Positions 8,547-17,445 of a stretch of DNA of 64,000 nucleotides are shown in pieces. Positions within the stretch are counted from its first letter, which is position 1. Each line of letters opens with the position of its first letter. The notes under the pieces were generated by a model. The model saw only the letters and a program-made list of their open reading frames with translations, was not told where the DNA came from and searched no databases. This stretch comes from SIG440 sp045645485 (GTDB lineage: Bacteria > Bacillota > Clostridia > Monoglobales > Monoglobaceae), in NCBI GenBank assembly GCA_045645485.1, contig JAZRIX010000061.1:13807-77806 (forward strand). Reading direction: 5' to 3'. The position numbers and the translations under genes were made by a program.

Positions 8547-8585
8547 AAAAACCGCTTTATTCCAAGATAGCTTGTGCGGATTTTT
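8547..8585 (-). terminator. Terminator whose left arm lies inside the deacetylase gene
   Basis: On the minus strand an A-rich arm ending TCCGC, within the last codons of the deacetylase, pairs with GCGGTTTTT just past its stop. The loop is about 20 bases and there is one bulge. Confidence 0.55.
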
Positions 8586-9420
8586 TTTGTGTACGGATAA
8601 ATCGGTTCAGCATAAAAAGCTCTTCAGGGTCACGGCTCAGATGATTGGTTTTGTTTTCGCAGGAGAGAGAAGCCTTGAATCCCATTTCCTTTATTATGTC
8701 AAAGGATGCCTCGCTTACACCACCGAAAGGATAGGTAAAGGTTGTGGGAATATAATTGGTATTTGTGCTGAATGCATCCTGAAGCTTTTGCAGATCATCG
8801 GTGAGCTTTTTTTTGTATTGTTCAAGTGGCTCGCCTCTTTTCTTTTTTGCACCGTTGCGTCCTTTGTCGGTGGTGTGGAGATTGTAAGAATGATTTTGAA
8901 ACTCTATCAGTCCTGAGTCCTTCATTTTGTTTATATCTGTCCATGTGATATGCGAATATGCAGGATTTTCGTCAGGTGAGTTGCTGTACAGTTCTGTATA
9001 GTAGCCGATTACTGAAATGACTGCCCTGCAGTTATATTTTTCAAGCAAAGGATATGCGTAGGCGTAATTGTTGAAGTAACCGTCGTCAAAAGTCAGTACA
9101 ATGGGCTTTTCAGGAAGGTCTGTTTTGCCCTGCGTATAATTGATAAGGTCATCCATAACAATGGTTGTGTAACCATTTTCGGTAAGAAATTTCAAATCCT
9201 CCTCGAAGCTGTCAACGGTAATGATATAGTCACCTTTGGTTTCGGTTTTGCTGATGCTGTGATACATCAGAATGGGAACCTCAACGGTGTCGGCTTTCGC
9301 CTCGGTAACCGCGGCAGGCTTGGCAGAGGTATAATATATTCTGAGCAAGCCTATGCTTGTCAGTGAAATTACAAAGGCGGCAAAGTAGTATATTATAGTT
9401 TTCATTTTTATTATGTACAT
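8557..9420 (-). CDS. Membrane-anchored polysaccharide deacetylase
   Basis: A 287-residue protein; ATG 9420 chosen for AAAGGA seven bases before it. An N-terminal signal anchor (about 8-25) places it outside the membrane. The NodB homology domain has TFDDGY (about 109) with the catalytic Asp, the metal-binding His pair in HSYNLH and TYPFGG near the end. Such enzymes remove N-acetyl groups from peptidoglycan or surface chitin-like sugars; the exact substrate is unknown. There is no room for a promoter between the gene and the hairpin at 9445-9479, so transcription probably comes from read-through or from inside the upstream gene. Confidence 0.9.
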   Translation of the reverse strand: MYIIKMKTIIYYFAAFVISLTSIGLLRIYYTSAKPAAVTEAKADTVEVPILMYHSISKTETKGDYIITVDSFEEDLKFLTENGYTTIVMDDLINYTQGKTDLPEKPIVLTFDDGYFNNYAYAYPLLEKYNCRAVISVIGYYTELYSNSPDENPAYSHITWTDINKMKDSGLIEFQNHSYNLHTTDKGRNGAKKKRGEPLEQYKKKLTDDLQKLQDAFSTNTNYIPTTFTYPFGGVSEASFDIIKEMGFKASLSCENKTNHLSRDPEELFMLNRFIRTQKKSAQAILE

Positions 9421-9444
9421 TTCAGACATCCTTTCTGTGAAAAT

Positions 9445-9479
9445 AAAAAAACTTCCATACATCATATGGAAGTTTTTTT
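9445..9479 (-). terminator. Perfect hairpin between CpXC gene and deacetylase gene
   Basis: A 15-bp perfect stem, seven A then CTTCCATA, five-base loop, TATGGAAG then seven T. It can terminate in either direction; on the minus strand it follows the CpXC stop by 26 bases and precedes the deacetylase start by 24. Confidence 0.85.
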
Positions 9480-9505
9480 GAAAATATGTCTGATTAAGAA
9501 TCTTT

Positions 9506-10132
9506 TTATTCAAAGCCGTTTTGCAATGCACCGATTGCCCATAGTCTGTTTACCTCTGAAACATCAGCGTATTTTTCAGCAGAGGACTTGAATTGATTTG
9601 CTATTGCGGTGTAGGTGTCCATAGAAAGACTTGCACGGCAATTCTCGGCGTTTTCAGTTATTATGAAAAACAGAAGACTGTTATCCTCAAAATTTCTGCC
9701 GCCATAGTAGATTCCCAGAATTTTTGAACCGGGACGCTCATCCTCAAACTGGTCTTCAAGCATAATCTTGTAAAGCTCCGTAACCTTGTCGTCGATTCCG
9801 TCTTCATGCAGTGCAATTTTTTCTACAAATTCGTTTATGGAACGGACAATTCTTAATGTGTATCCGCTGATTTTCACTGCTGAACCGTTTTCTTCCCGCT
9901 CATTTGAAATCAAGGCAACAATGTATCTGTTGTCTTCGTCGGTGTAGGTGCAATCATAGGCAACAAGAATTTCTTCACCGCATTCCCTGCAGGCAAACCT
10001 GAATATATCACGGTTGAAGATACCTTCTTTTAATTGGGGATTTGACTTTGCATCTATGGATGTGTAGATTTGAAAACTGCTGTCTTCAAAGCAGGCAGGG
10101 CAGTTTACTGTTATTGTTTTTTGTTGTGTCAT
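9506..10132 (-). CDS. CpXC domain protein
   Basis: A 208-residue cytoplasmic protein. The N-terminus carries NCPAC (about 10-14) and FACRECGEE (about 46-54), the paired cysteine knuckles that define the CpXC family, probably a zinc site. The C-terminal half has no motif I recognise. Function is unknown in the family. AAGGGAG precedes ATG 10132. It starts 12 bases after the metA stop and may be cotranscribed with metA. Confidence 0.75.
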   Translation of the reverse strand: MTQQKTITVNCPACFEDSSFQIYTSIDAKSNPQLKEGIFNRDIFRFACRECGEEILVAYDCTYTDEDNRYIVALISNEREENGSAVKISGYTLRIVRSINEFVEKIALHEDGIDDKVTELYKIMLEDQFEDERPGSKILGIYYGGRNFEDNSLLFFIITENAENCRASLSMDTYTAIANQFKSSAEKYADVSEVNRLWAIGALQNGFE

Positions 10133-10144
10133 AGCCGTTCTCCC

Positions 10145-11068
10145 TTATTTTATGGTCTTGATATCGTAGGGTGTTGTCTGGTAAACAAAGTAGTTGAGCC
10201 AGTTGGAGTAAAGAAGGTTTGCATGGGCACGCCACAAAACCATCGGCTCTTTTGTGGGGTCATCATCAGGGAAATAGTTTGCAGGAACCTTGATGTCAAG
10301 CCCCTTGCTTACGTCGCGGTTATATTCCTTTTTCAGAGTGTCAAAATCGTATTCCGAATGTCCGGTAATGAAAAATCTGCGTTCGTTTTTGTCAGTAACA
10401 ATATATACACCTGTTTCTTCGGAGAATGCAAGAATTTCAAGAGCGGGAACTTTTTGTATATCCTCTGCACGTACTTCAGTATGTCTTGACTGAGGTACAT
10501 AGAAGATGTCGTCAAAGCCGCGGAGCAGAATTTTGTGCTTCTTTCCGGGAGCAACAGTATGGGGGAATACTCCGAAAACCTTTTCGGGAACGTGATACTT
10601 CGGTACACCGTAATGATAGTAAAGTGCCGCCTGAGCACCCCAGCATATATGGAAGGTTGAGGTTACGTTTGTTTTTGACCATTCCATAATCTCACAAAGC
10701 TCTTCCCAGTAGTCAACTTCTTCAAACTCCATTTTTTCAACAGGTGCACCGGTAATTATCATTCCGTCGAATTTGCAGTCCTTTATGTCATCAAAAGTTT
10801 TGTAAAAAGTTTCAATGTGACTTCTGGATGTATTTTTTGATTCGTGTGTTTTGGTATTTATAAACTGTACGTTTATTTGAAGCGGAGTATTGCCGAGAAC
10901 TCTCAGAAGCTGAGTTTCGGTCTCTATTTTTGTAGGCATAAGATTGAGCACCACAATTTCAAGAGGTCTGATGTCCTGTGTCATAGCTCTTGTTTCGGTT
11001 ATAACAAATATGTTTTCATTGTTCAGTATTTCAATTGCAGGCAAAGAGTCAGAAACCTTGATTGGCAT
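10145..11068 (-). CDS. metA: Homoserine O-acyltransferase MetA (acetyl-CoA type predicted)
   Basis: A 307-residue enzyme of methionine synthesis that acylates homoserine. The full MetA/HTS family signature is present: PTKIETETQLLR, catalytic Cys142 in HICWGAQAALYYHYG, and TGHSEYD with the later catalytic residues. Residue 111, in GAPVEK, is Glu. Work on Bacillus cereus MetA showed that Glu111 favours acetyl-CoA whereas Gly favours succinyl-CoA, so the enzyme is probably a homoserine O-acetyltransferase. RBS AGGAG precedes the ATG. It is divergent from the protease gene at 11166. Confidence 0.95.
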   Translation of the reverse strand: MPIKVSDSLPAIEILNNENIFVITETRAMTQDIRPLEIVVLNLMPTKIETETQLLRVLGNTPLQINVQFINTKTHESKNTSRSHIETFYKTFDDIKDCKFDGMIITGAPVEKMEFEEVDYWEELCEIMEWSKTNVTSTFHICWGAQAALYYHYGVPKYHVPEKVFGVFPHTVAPGKKHKILLRGFDDIFYVPQSRHTEVRAEDIQKVPALEILAFSEETGVYIVTDKNERRFFITGHSEYDFDTLKKEYNRDVSKGLDIKVPANYFPDDDPTKEPMVLWRAHANLLYSNWLNYFVYQTTPYDIKTIK

Positions 11069-11110
11069 AATATCACACTCCTATGGTTAAAATAAAATTA
11101 ATTAAACTTA

Positions 11111-11139
11111 AGTATACCATATCTGATAGAATTTATCAA
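11111..11139 (-). promoter_or_regulatory. metA promoter
   Basis: On the minus strand TTGATA (11139-11134), 17-base spacer, TATACT (11116-11111), with TGG before the -10. It lies about 45 bases before metA. Confidence 0.75.
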
Positions 11140-11165
11140 CAAAAATTTTAAAAGGAGCGAAATAA

Positions 11166-11867
11166 ATGTCTGAAGAAGAAAAAAAGCAAAATGAAGAAAT
11201 GTCACTAATAACTGATATGGGCGGTATTCTGGCAAAAAACAGCAAAGTAAATATATATTGTCTGAGTATTGTGGGACAGATTGAGGGACATTCGAATTTG
11301 CCGCCTGATGTCAAAACCACCAAATATGAGCACGTAATTCCAAAGCTTGTAGAGGTGGAGCAGGATGAAAGCATTGACGGGCTACTGATAATGCTGAATA
11401 CTGTAGGTGGAGATGTTGAGGCAGGTCTTGCCATTGCTGAAATGATTGCAAGTATGAAAACCCCTACAGTATCAATTGTTCTTGGCGGAGGCCACAGTAT
11501 AGGAGTGCCTCTTGCGGTGTCTGCGGATAAATCCTTTATTGTTCCTTCGGCTACAATGACGGTGCACCCCATACGTACAGGCGGTCTGGTTATCGGGGTG
11601 CATCAGACCTTTGAATATCTTTCAAAGGTACAGGAGCAAATCTGTGATTTTGTACAGCGACATTCAAAAATATCAGCAGAGAATTTTATGAGTATTATGC
11701 TTGAAACAGAAAATATTGCCAATGATGTGGGAACTGTACTCTTTGGACAAGAAGCGGTTGAATGCGGTCTTATTGATGCTGTGGGCGGTCTTGGTGATGC
11801 AGTTGAGACTTTGAGAAAAATGAAAGAAAAAGGTGAAAAACAGGAAAACAAGAATCATGCAGGATAA
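11166..11867 (+). CDS. ClpP/TepA-like serine protease
   Basis: A 233-residue protein of the ClpP/crotonase fold. LLIMLNTVGGDVEAG, GGGHSIG (about 108-114, putative nucleophile Ser) and MTVHPIR (putative catalytic His) match the TepA branch of the S14 family. In Bacillus TepA was linked to export of secreted proteins and degradation of signal peptides; more recent family knowledge ties such proteins to the cytoplasm. No signal peptide is present. RBS AAAGGAG. The C-terminus is a short Lys/Glu tail. Confidence 0.85.
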   Translation: MSEEEKKQNEEMSLITDMGGILAKNSKVNIYCLSIVGQIEGHSNLPPDVKTTKYEHVIPKLVEVEQDESIDGLLIMLNTVGGDVEAGLAIAEMIASMKTPTVSIVLGGGHSIGVPLAVSADKSFIVPSATMTVHPIRTGGLVIGVHQTFEYLSKVQEQICDFVQRHSKISAENFMSIMLETENIANDVGTVLFGQEAVECGLIDAVGGLGDAVETLRKMKEKGEKQENKNHAG

Positions 11868-11884
11868 TTTAAGCTGGCGTAAAT

Positions 11885-11917
11885 GCTACGACCGCCGCCT
11901 GCGGCGAGCGGCGTAGC
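11885..11917. repeat. Dispersed palindromic repeat, copy A
   Basis: Starts GCTACGACCGC and ends GCGGCGTAGC, forming a GC-rich imperfect hairpin in otherwise AT-rich DNA. The same core recurs at 19318-19350 and a relative at 55083-55137; all are intergenic and all are followed by a conserved CTTGT segment. Confidence 0.75.
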
Positions 11918-11969
11918 TGATTACTTGTTATCGAAATCTCAACAAAAAATTATTTCACAGAAAATAAAA

Positions 11970-11998
11970 TTGACTATTTCGACACTATATGCTATAAT
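11970..11998 (+). promoter_or_regulatory. Promoter for the TrkA/RyR protein
   Basis: TTGACT 11970-11975, 17-base spacer, TATAAT 11993-11998 with TGC before it. Confidence 0.8.
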
Positions 11999-12051
11999 CT
12001 ATAAATTAATATCCTTGATACTTTTACTTTTTATAAAAGAGGTGCTGTATA

Positions 12052-13443
12052 ATGAGAAGGTATAAAAAAGCAGGAATGGTTCTGGGCTTTATATTACCGG
12101 CAATTGCGGGATTTATAGGTTATTTGTTATCGGGAAGTACAATACTGGATTCTGCGTACTCCGCTGTAAGAATGTATATTTTAGAAGCTGATTCGTGTCA
12201 GAATAATTTCTTGATAGAGATAGCAAGGTGGGTTGCACCTATCTGCACTGTAAGCGGATTGTTTATAATATTAAAAAAAGCGTATTCAAAGATAGTGGAT
12301 TTCTTTCGCAGTTTTTCCGCAGATGCTGTAGCTGTTTATGGCGATACGGAGTTGAATGGGATTGCAAGAAAAAACATATGCCATGCAATTAATGTGGATG
12401 ATAACGAACCTATGGACGTGGAAAGCCATATAATAATGTTTTCTACCGATGAAAAAGGACTTGAGTTTTATACAAAGAACAAGGACAAGCTTCATGGAGA
12501 GATTTTTATAAAAATTGATAAAAATGATAGCTTTTCTGTGTCATTTGAAAATGTTAAATTTTTTAATCCCTGTGAGATTGTTGCAAGAAATTTCTGGCAG
12601 GAAAATGATATTCGTCAGGTAATAAAGAAAGACGAAATGAAAATTGCCATAGTGGGTTCGGATATACTTTCGAGAAAAATTCTTACATACGGATTATTGA
12701 ATAACATTTATTCACTTACACAGAAAATTGAATATCATATATGGAGCAATGATAAATTTTTTGAAAAAGCTCATAGTGATTTTGTGACAATGAACTCAGA
12801 CACTGTTATATATCACGAGAATAACTGCATGAATGAATTGTTTGAAATAGCTTCTGCTGACCGTATTATTATAACAGAGCAGATTGATAATGAAATGCTG
12901 GCAGAAATTTCAAACCTGACAGACGGTGAAATATATTGTTTTGACCCCATGGGAACGTTTGTGAATATATTCAATTGCAGCAAATTATACTCCTTTGGTA
13001 ATTATGAAAAGGTTCTTACTGCAGATAATATCAGAACAGAGAATTTGTATGCTTTTGCAAAAAAACTGAACCATGAGTATGCATTGAAATATCCCGAAGA
13101 GGGCACAACCGTTCCCCCGACTGTTGAAGAAGCGTGGGCGAAGCTTGACGTGTTTACCAAGGGGTCAAATATAGCTTCTGCGGATTATCACAACATAACC
13201 CTTATAATTATGAAGGAAACAGGAAAAACGGATGTGGATGCCACACTTGCAGAGCTTGAACATATAAGATGGTGCAGATACCATTGTATTAACCATTGGA
13301 AATACGGAGAAACACCTGAAGGAAAGAAGGATCCGGCGAATAAAATACATCCGTGTCTGAAACCCTTTTCTGAACTTGATGAGAACACCAGAAAAAAAGA
13401 TTTTGACGGTGTAAAAACTCTTTTGTCTCTGGCGGGTCTGTAA
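12052..13443 (+). CDS. Two-TM protein with TrkA-like and RyR domains
   Basis: A 463-residue protein. Two hydrophobic helices (about 8-26 and 58-77) bracket a short region resembling the pore-side segment of bacterial ion-channel-like proteins. Two Rossmann-like segments follow: VAVYGD near residue 100 and KIAIVGSDILSR near 200, as in TrkA-N domains. The C-terminus (about 396-455) has the RyR signature LAELEHIRWCRYH, HPCLKPFSELDE and the final basic helix. RyR modules in bacteria are thought to bind nucleotide-derived ligands. The architecture suggests a ligand-gated membrane protein, possibly an ion channel; I see no K+ selectivity filter. GAGGTG precedes the ATG; it has its own promoter. Confidence 0.75.
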   Translation: MRRYKKAGMVLGFILPAIAGFIGYLLSGSTILDSAYSAVRMYILEADSCQNNFLIEIARWVAPICTVSGLFIILKKAYSKIVDFFRSFSADAVAVYGDTELNGIARKNICHAINVDDNEPMDVESHIIMFSTDEKGLEFYTKNKDKLHGEIFIKIDKNDSFSVSFENVKFFNPCEIVARNFWQENDIRQVIKKDEMKIAIVGSDILSRKILTYGLLNNIYSLTQKIEYHIWSNDKFFEKAHSDFVTMNSDTVIYHENNCMNELFEIASADRIIITEQIDNEMLAEISNLTDGEIYCFDPMGTFVNIFNCSKLYSFGNYEKVLTADNIRTENLYAFAKKLNHEYALKYPEEGTTVPPTVEEAWAKLDVFTKGSNIASADYHNITLIIMKETGKTDVDATLAELEHIRWCRYHCINHWKYGETPEGKKDPANKIHPCLKPFSELDENTRKKDFDGVKTLLSLAGL

Positions 13444-13522
13444 AACAAGAGTAAAGTATTGATTCAGATGAAGGGCAAAGAAAAAAGCAGGATGCAAAAT
13501 AAAGAAAGAAGGAGAGAAATAA

Positions 13523-14164
13523 GTGACAACTCAGATATACATTATACGTCATGGAGAGTCTGAAGGGAATAGGCTGAGAAAGTTTTTGGGACACAGTGAT
13601 CTTGATATTACTGATTTGGGACATATTCAGGCTGAAAATACAGCAGAGTTTCTTTATGATATACCTGTTGATGTTATATATTCAAGTGACCTTTTGCGTG
13701 CGTATAATACAGCATTGCATACCGCAGAAAAAAAGGGAATGGATGTAATCAAAAGTGTTAAGCTTCGTGAAATTTTTGCAGGAGAATGGGAAAACCGTTT
13801 CTTTTCGGATATTGAAGAAAACTGCAAAGAAAGCTTTGGCAGATGGCAGAGTAATATCGGGCGTTCAAGATGCGACGGAGGCGAAAGCACCGAGGAACTG
13901 CAAAACCGTGTTACTGCGGAAATAAAAAGAATTGCCCGGGAGAATGAGGGAAAGACGGTATTTGTCTTTACTCACGCTACGGTTTTGCGTGTGTTCAAGG
14001 CTTTTGCAGACGGAAAAACCCTTGATGAGATAAAAGATGTTCCATGGGCTACAAATGCATCTGTTTCGCACTTTGAGTACAGTGACGGTAAATTCACATG
14101 CATAGAGTACAGTATAGACAGCTTTCAGGGAGAAAATAAAACAAAAGTTCCTGCAAATGTATGA
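13523..14164 (+). CDS. Histidine phosphatase family protein
   Basis: A 213-residue protein, GTG start after AAGGAGAG. IRHGESEGN with catalytic His10, YSSDLLRAYNTA with the conserved Arg, and THATVLR with the second His identify the phosphoglycerate mutase-like branch of histidine phosphatases. The substrate cannot be named; cofactor-independent small-molecule phosphatases (such as cobalamin-pathway CobC) share this motif set, but no such pathway is adjacent. It lies 79 bases after the TrkA/RyR gene and may be cotranscribed. Confidence 0.85.
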   Translation: MTTQIYIIRHGESEGNRLRKFLGHSDLDITDLGHIQAENTAEFLYDIPVDVIYSSDLLRAYNTALHTAEKKGMDVIKSVKLREIFAGEWENRFFSDIEENCKESFGRWQSNIGRSRCDGGESTEELQNRVTAEIKRIARENEGKTVFVFTHATVLRVFKAFADGKTLDEIKDVPWATNASVSHFEYSDGKFTCIEYSIDSFQGENKTKVPANV

Positions 14165-14202
14165 CCCGAATTTTCAAAATGTTCAAAATTTCTAAAAAAT
14201 GT

Positions 14203-14231
14203 TTGCTTTTTTGCGGAAGATATTGTATACT
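14203..14231 (+). promoter_or_regulatory. Promoter for the NSS symporter
   Basis: TTGCTT 14203-14208, 17-base spacer, TATACT 14226-14231. Confidence 0.6.
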
Positions 14232-14267
14232 GGTAGAGCATGTAATTTTTGAGAGGACGGTATTATT

Positions 14268-15713
14268 ATGTCAAATGAAACAAGAAGCAGTTTTTCCGGC
14301 AAAATAGGCTTTGTTCTTGCTGCGGCAGGGTCGGCTGTCGGGTTGGGAAACATCTGGAGATTTCCTTATCTCGCGGCAAAGTACGGCGGAGGTATATTTT
14401 TGCTGGTGTATATTGTTCTGGCTGTAACGTTGGGGTTTGCCCTTATGACAGCCGAAATTGCTATAGGAAGAAAAACGGGACTCAGTGCTATAGGTGCTTA
14501 TAAAAAGCTTGACAAGCGATTCGGTTTTCTGGGATGGATGGCGGCTCTTGTTCCTGTTATCATCCTTCCTTATTACTCTGTTATAGGCGGATGGGTTGCA
14601 AAATACCTTTTCTCCTTCGTTTCCGGCAACGGAGCACAGACGGCGGCGGACGTGGCTACATATATTGATGCAGAGGGAAAAACTCAGGTGCTGTCGTTTT
14701 TTGAAAACTTTATAGGTGTAAGTCACGAGGGTATGACGTATGCCGCAGGCTTTGGTACGGTTTCTCCCTGGGAACCCATAGGTTGGTTTTTCCTTTTCCT
14801 TGGGGTAACAGCATTGATTGTTCTTTTTGGCGTGGAGAAGGGAATAGAAAAGGTCAGCAAGATTATGATGCCCGTACTGGTTGCACTGTCTATCGGAATT
14901 GCGGTTTATGTTCTGTTCTTGCCCAATGCAATGGAAGGTGTAAAGTATTATATTTTACCTGATTTCAGCAAGTTTTCAGTTAAAACGGTTCTTGCGGCTA
15001 TGGGACAGCTGTTTTACTCAATGTCACTGGCTATGGGAATTATGATAACCTATGGTTCTTATATGAAGAAGGAAGTAAACCTTGAATCCTCGGTGAGCCA
15101 GATTGAAATATTTGACACAGGAATAGCTTTTCTTGCAGGTCTTATGATTATTCCGGCGGTATTCACCTTTTCAGGCGGTACTCCTGAAGCACTGGGCAAA
15201 GGACCCGGCCTAATGTTTGCTGTACTCCCCAAAGTTTTTGAGGATATGTGGGGCGGACACGTAATAGGTGCAATATTCTTTATTCTTGTGCTTGTTGCGG
15301 CACTTACTTCTTCGATATCACTGATGGAAACAGTTATTTCAATGGTATGTGACAAGTTCAGGCTGAACAGAAAGCTTTCGTGGCTGGTTGTTTTCGCAGG
15401 GTCGATAGTTATTGGCTTGCCTTCTACATTGGGTTACAGTGTATGGTCTCACATAACACTTCTGAAGATGCCGTTCCTTGACTTCTTTGATTTTATCAGC
15501 AACAGTGTGCTTATGCCGATTGTTGCATTTCTCACATGTATTCTTGTGGGATATGTTGTCAAACCTGCAGCCGTTGCTGAAGAGGTGGAGCTCAGCTCAA
15601 AGTTCAAAAGAAAGGCTTTGTTTGTCCTTATAATTAAATATGCTGCCCCAATTTGTATTTTGCTGATACTTGTATCTTCAGTTCTGGATGCTTTCGGGTT
15701 GTTTAAAATTTAA
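14268..15713 (+). CDS. Neurotransmitter:sodium symporter (NSS/SNF family)
   Basis: A 481-residue membrane protein with about eleven to twelve helices. The TM1 motif GSAVGLGNIWRFPYLA, with the unwound centre that binds substrate and Na+, is diagnostic of the LeuT/NSS family, which takes up amino acids or their derivatives. Substrate unknown. GAGAGGAC lies before the ATG. Own promoter, strong terminator: a single-gene unit. Confidence 0.95.
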   Translation: MSNETRSSFSGKIGFVLAAAGSAVGLGNIWRFPYLAAKYGGGIFLLVYIVLAVTLGFALMTAEIAIGRKTGLSAIGAYKKLDKRFGFLGWMAALVPVIILPYYSVIGGWVAKYLFSFVSGNGAQTAADVATYIDAEGKTQVLSFFENFIGVSHEGMTYAAGFGTVSPWEPIGWFFLFLGVTALIVLFGVEKGIEKVSKIMMPVLVALSIGIAVYVLFLPNAMEGVKYYILPDFSKFSVKTVLAAMGQLFYSMSLAMGIMITYGSYMKKEVNLESSVSQIEIFDTGIAFLAGLMIIPAVFTFSGGTPEALGKGPGLMFAVLPKVFEDMWGGHVIGAIFFILVLVAALTSSISLMETVISMVCDKFRLNRKLSWLVVFAGSIVIGLPSTLGYSVWSHITLLKMPFLDFFDFISNSVLMPIVAFLTCILVGYVVKPAAVAEEVELSSKFKRKALFVLIIKYAAPICILLILVSSVLDAFGLFKI

Positions 15714-15717
15714 AAGT

Positions 15718-15763
15718 AAAATGTCATTCGGTATGTGTTTTATGATACTGAATGACATTTTTT
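15718..15763 (+). terminator. Intrinsic terminator after the NSS symporter
   Basis: A 17-bp stem with one G-T pair: AAAATGTCATTCGGTAT (15718-15734) with ATACTGAATGACATTTT (15745-15761), loop of ten bases, followed by further T. Confidence 0.95.
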
Positions 15764-15856
15764 GTAACTTTTTATATCCATACAAAAAAGCATTTTTGTT
15801 ATATAAATTTTAACGTTAGTATTATATAATTCAGATATAGAATTGGGGTGTAAAAA

Positions 15857-16507
15857 ATGACAGATATAATTATTGAAAATATTATGAAAAATAAAATTAT
15901 TGCAATTGTGAGAGGAATAGAAGAAGACAAGCTTATTCCGCTTGCAGAGGCTATGTATGATGGAGGAGTGAGACTCCTTGAAATTACTTACAGTGCAGAC
16001 GGAAAGGTGTCTGATGAAGAAACGGCGGAGCGTATAAGAATGCTTGCGGAGCATTTTGAAGGCAGGATGGATATAGGAGCGGGTACTGTTCTTGAACCGT
16101 CACAGGTTGAGCTGACAAAGAAGGCAGGAGGGAAGTTTATTATTTCCCCTGATGCTTATGATGAGGTAATAAAAAAGACAAAGGAACTGGGTATGGTTTC
16201 TATTCCCGGTGTTTATACTCCCAGTGAAATCAGAGGTGCCATAAGAGCCGGGGCGGATTTTGTAAAGCTTTTTCCTGCGACACAGCTGGGGCCTGATTAC
16301 ATAAAGGCAATCAAAGCACCGCTTTCTGACATACGTCTTCTGGCGGTGGGGGGAGTTAACCCTGAGAATATGTCAGATTTTGAGAAAGCAGGTGCCTGCG
16401 GTTTTGGCATCGGTTCGAATATCATTGACAAAAAAGCTGTTGCATCAGGGGATTTTGAGAAAATAACTCAACTCGCAATAAAATACACATCACAGATAGG
16501 AAAGTGA
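15857..16507 (+). CDS. KDPG/KDPGal aldolase
   Basis: A 216-residue class I aldolase that splits 2-keto-3-deoxy-6-phospho sugar acids into pyruvate and glyceraldehyde 3-phosphate. IAIVRG and LLEITY (general-base Glu near 42), IGAGTVLEP and GADFVKLFPA with the Schiff-base Lys near 136 are all present. The next gene is the matching kinase, so the substrate may be either the gluconate or galactonate epimer. GGGGTG precedes the ATG; a TATAAT stands at 15825-15830 but no good -35 is visible. Confidence 0.92.
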   Translation: MTDIIIENIMKNKIIAIVRGIEEDKLIPLAEAMYDGGVRLLEITYSADGKVSDEETAERIRMLAEHFEGRMDIGAGTVLEPSQVELTKKAGGKFIISPDAYDEVIKKTKELGMVSIPGVYTPSEIRGAIRAGADFVKLFPATQLGPDYIKAIKAPLSDIRLLAVGGVNPENMSDFEKAGACGFGIGSNIIDKKAVASGDFEKITQLAIKYTSQIGK

Positions 16508-16512
16508 TATTT

Positions 16513-17445
16513 ATGGCAAACTATATTGCAATTGACGGGGGCACGACAAATACAAGAATAAGCTTGGTGAAAAACGGTGTACCTATAGCTACAAAGAAAT
16601 ATAATGTTGGTGCAAAAAAATCCATTGACGGAAATACAGAACTGAAAAAAGCGGTGAAAGAAGCCATACAGCAGCTTTTGAATGATGCGGGTATGCTGTC
16701 TTCGGATATTGAGTGCATTCTTGCGGCAGGAATGATTACATCTGAATTCGGACTTTTTGAGCTTAAACATATAACAGTTCCTGCAGGCATAGCAGAATTA
16801 CATAAAAACATGAAACGTGTTGTAATGGAAGAGCTTTCAGATATACCTTTTGTATTTATCCCGGGTATAAAGCTGAACTGTACAAGTCTTGAAGACAGTG
16901 ATATGATGCGGGGCGAGGAAGCTGAGCTTATGGGAATTGACGGTGTTGCGGAGAGTGTGTATGTACTCCCGGGGTCACATTCAAAGGTGATACGTACTGA
17001 CGGTTACGGCAGAATTACGGATTTTTGTACAATGCTTACGGGTGAAATGATAGAGGCAATTTCGGGTGATACAATTCTTCGGGATGCGGTTGATTTGTCT
17101 CTGGGAGAAACAGAACGGGACTTTTTGCTTTCGGGATATAGCTATTGCGAAAAAAACGGACTTAATAAGTCGTTGTTCAAAGTAAGGGTGCTTAAGAACT
17201 TGCTTGGTGCGACACCTGTACAGGTTTACAGCTTTTTCCTTGGAGCTATGTTCCATGATGAAATAAAACAAATAATAAGCTGTGATGAAAAAACGGTTGT
17301 TATCGGAGGCAAACGTCAGCTACGCTCTGCAATGGCTGAAATAATACAGACCTTTTCGGATAAGAAGGTTTGGTGTCTGTCGGATGCAGAAGTTGAAAAT
17401 GCAAATATTTTGGGGATGGTGAAAATATATGAACGAATTGATTAA
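16513..17445 (+). CDS. dgoK: 2-keto-3-deoxy-galactonokinase
   Basis: A 310-residue kinase; ATG 16513 preferred over an in-frame GTG nine bases earlier because AGGAAAG stands before it. YIAIDGGTTNTR is the phosphate-binding loop, LAAGMITSEFGL and VLPGSHSK are typical DgoK segments. It phosphorylates 2-keto-3-deoxy-galactonate (or its epimer), giving the substrate of the adjacent aldolase, so the two genes form a pathway pair. No dehydratase or transporter for the upstream sugar acid lies in the window. Confidence 0.9.
   Translation: MANYIAIDGGTTNTRISLVKNGVPIATKKYNVGAKKSIDGNTELKKAVKEAIQQLLNDAGMLSSDIECILAAGMITSEFGLFELKHITVPAGIAELHKNMKRVVMEELSDIPFVFIPGIKLNCTSLEDSDMMRGEEAELMGIDGVAESVYVLPGSHSKVIRTDGYGRITDFCTMLTGEMIEAISGDTILRDAVDLSLGETERDFLLSGYSYCEKNGLNKSLFKVRVLKNLLGATPVQVYSFFLGAMFHDEIKQIISCDEKTVVIGGKRQLRSAMAEIIQTFSDKKVWCLSDAEVENANILGMVKIYERID

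Noticed and set aside
11069..11165. SAM riboswitch before metA
   Set aside because: The space is under 100 bases and lacks the S-box core; only a sigma-A-type promoter is visible.
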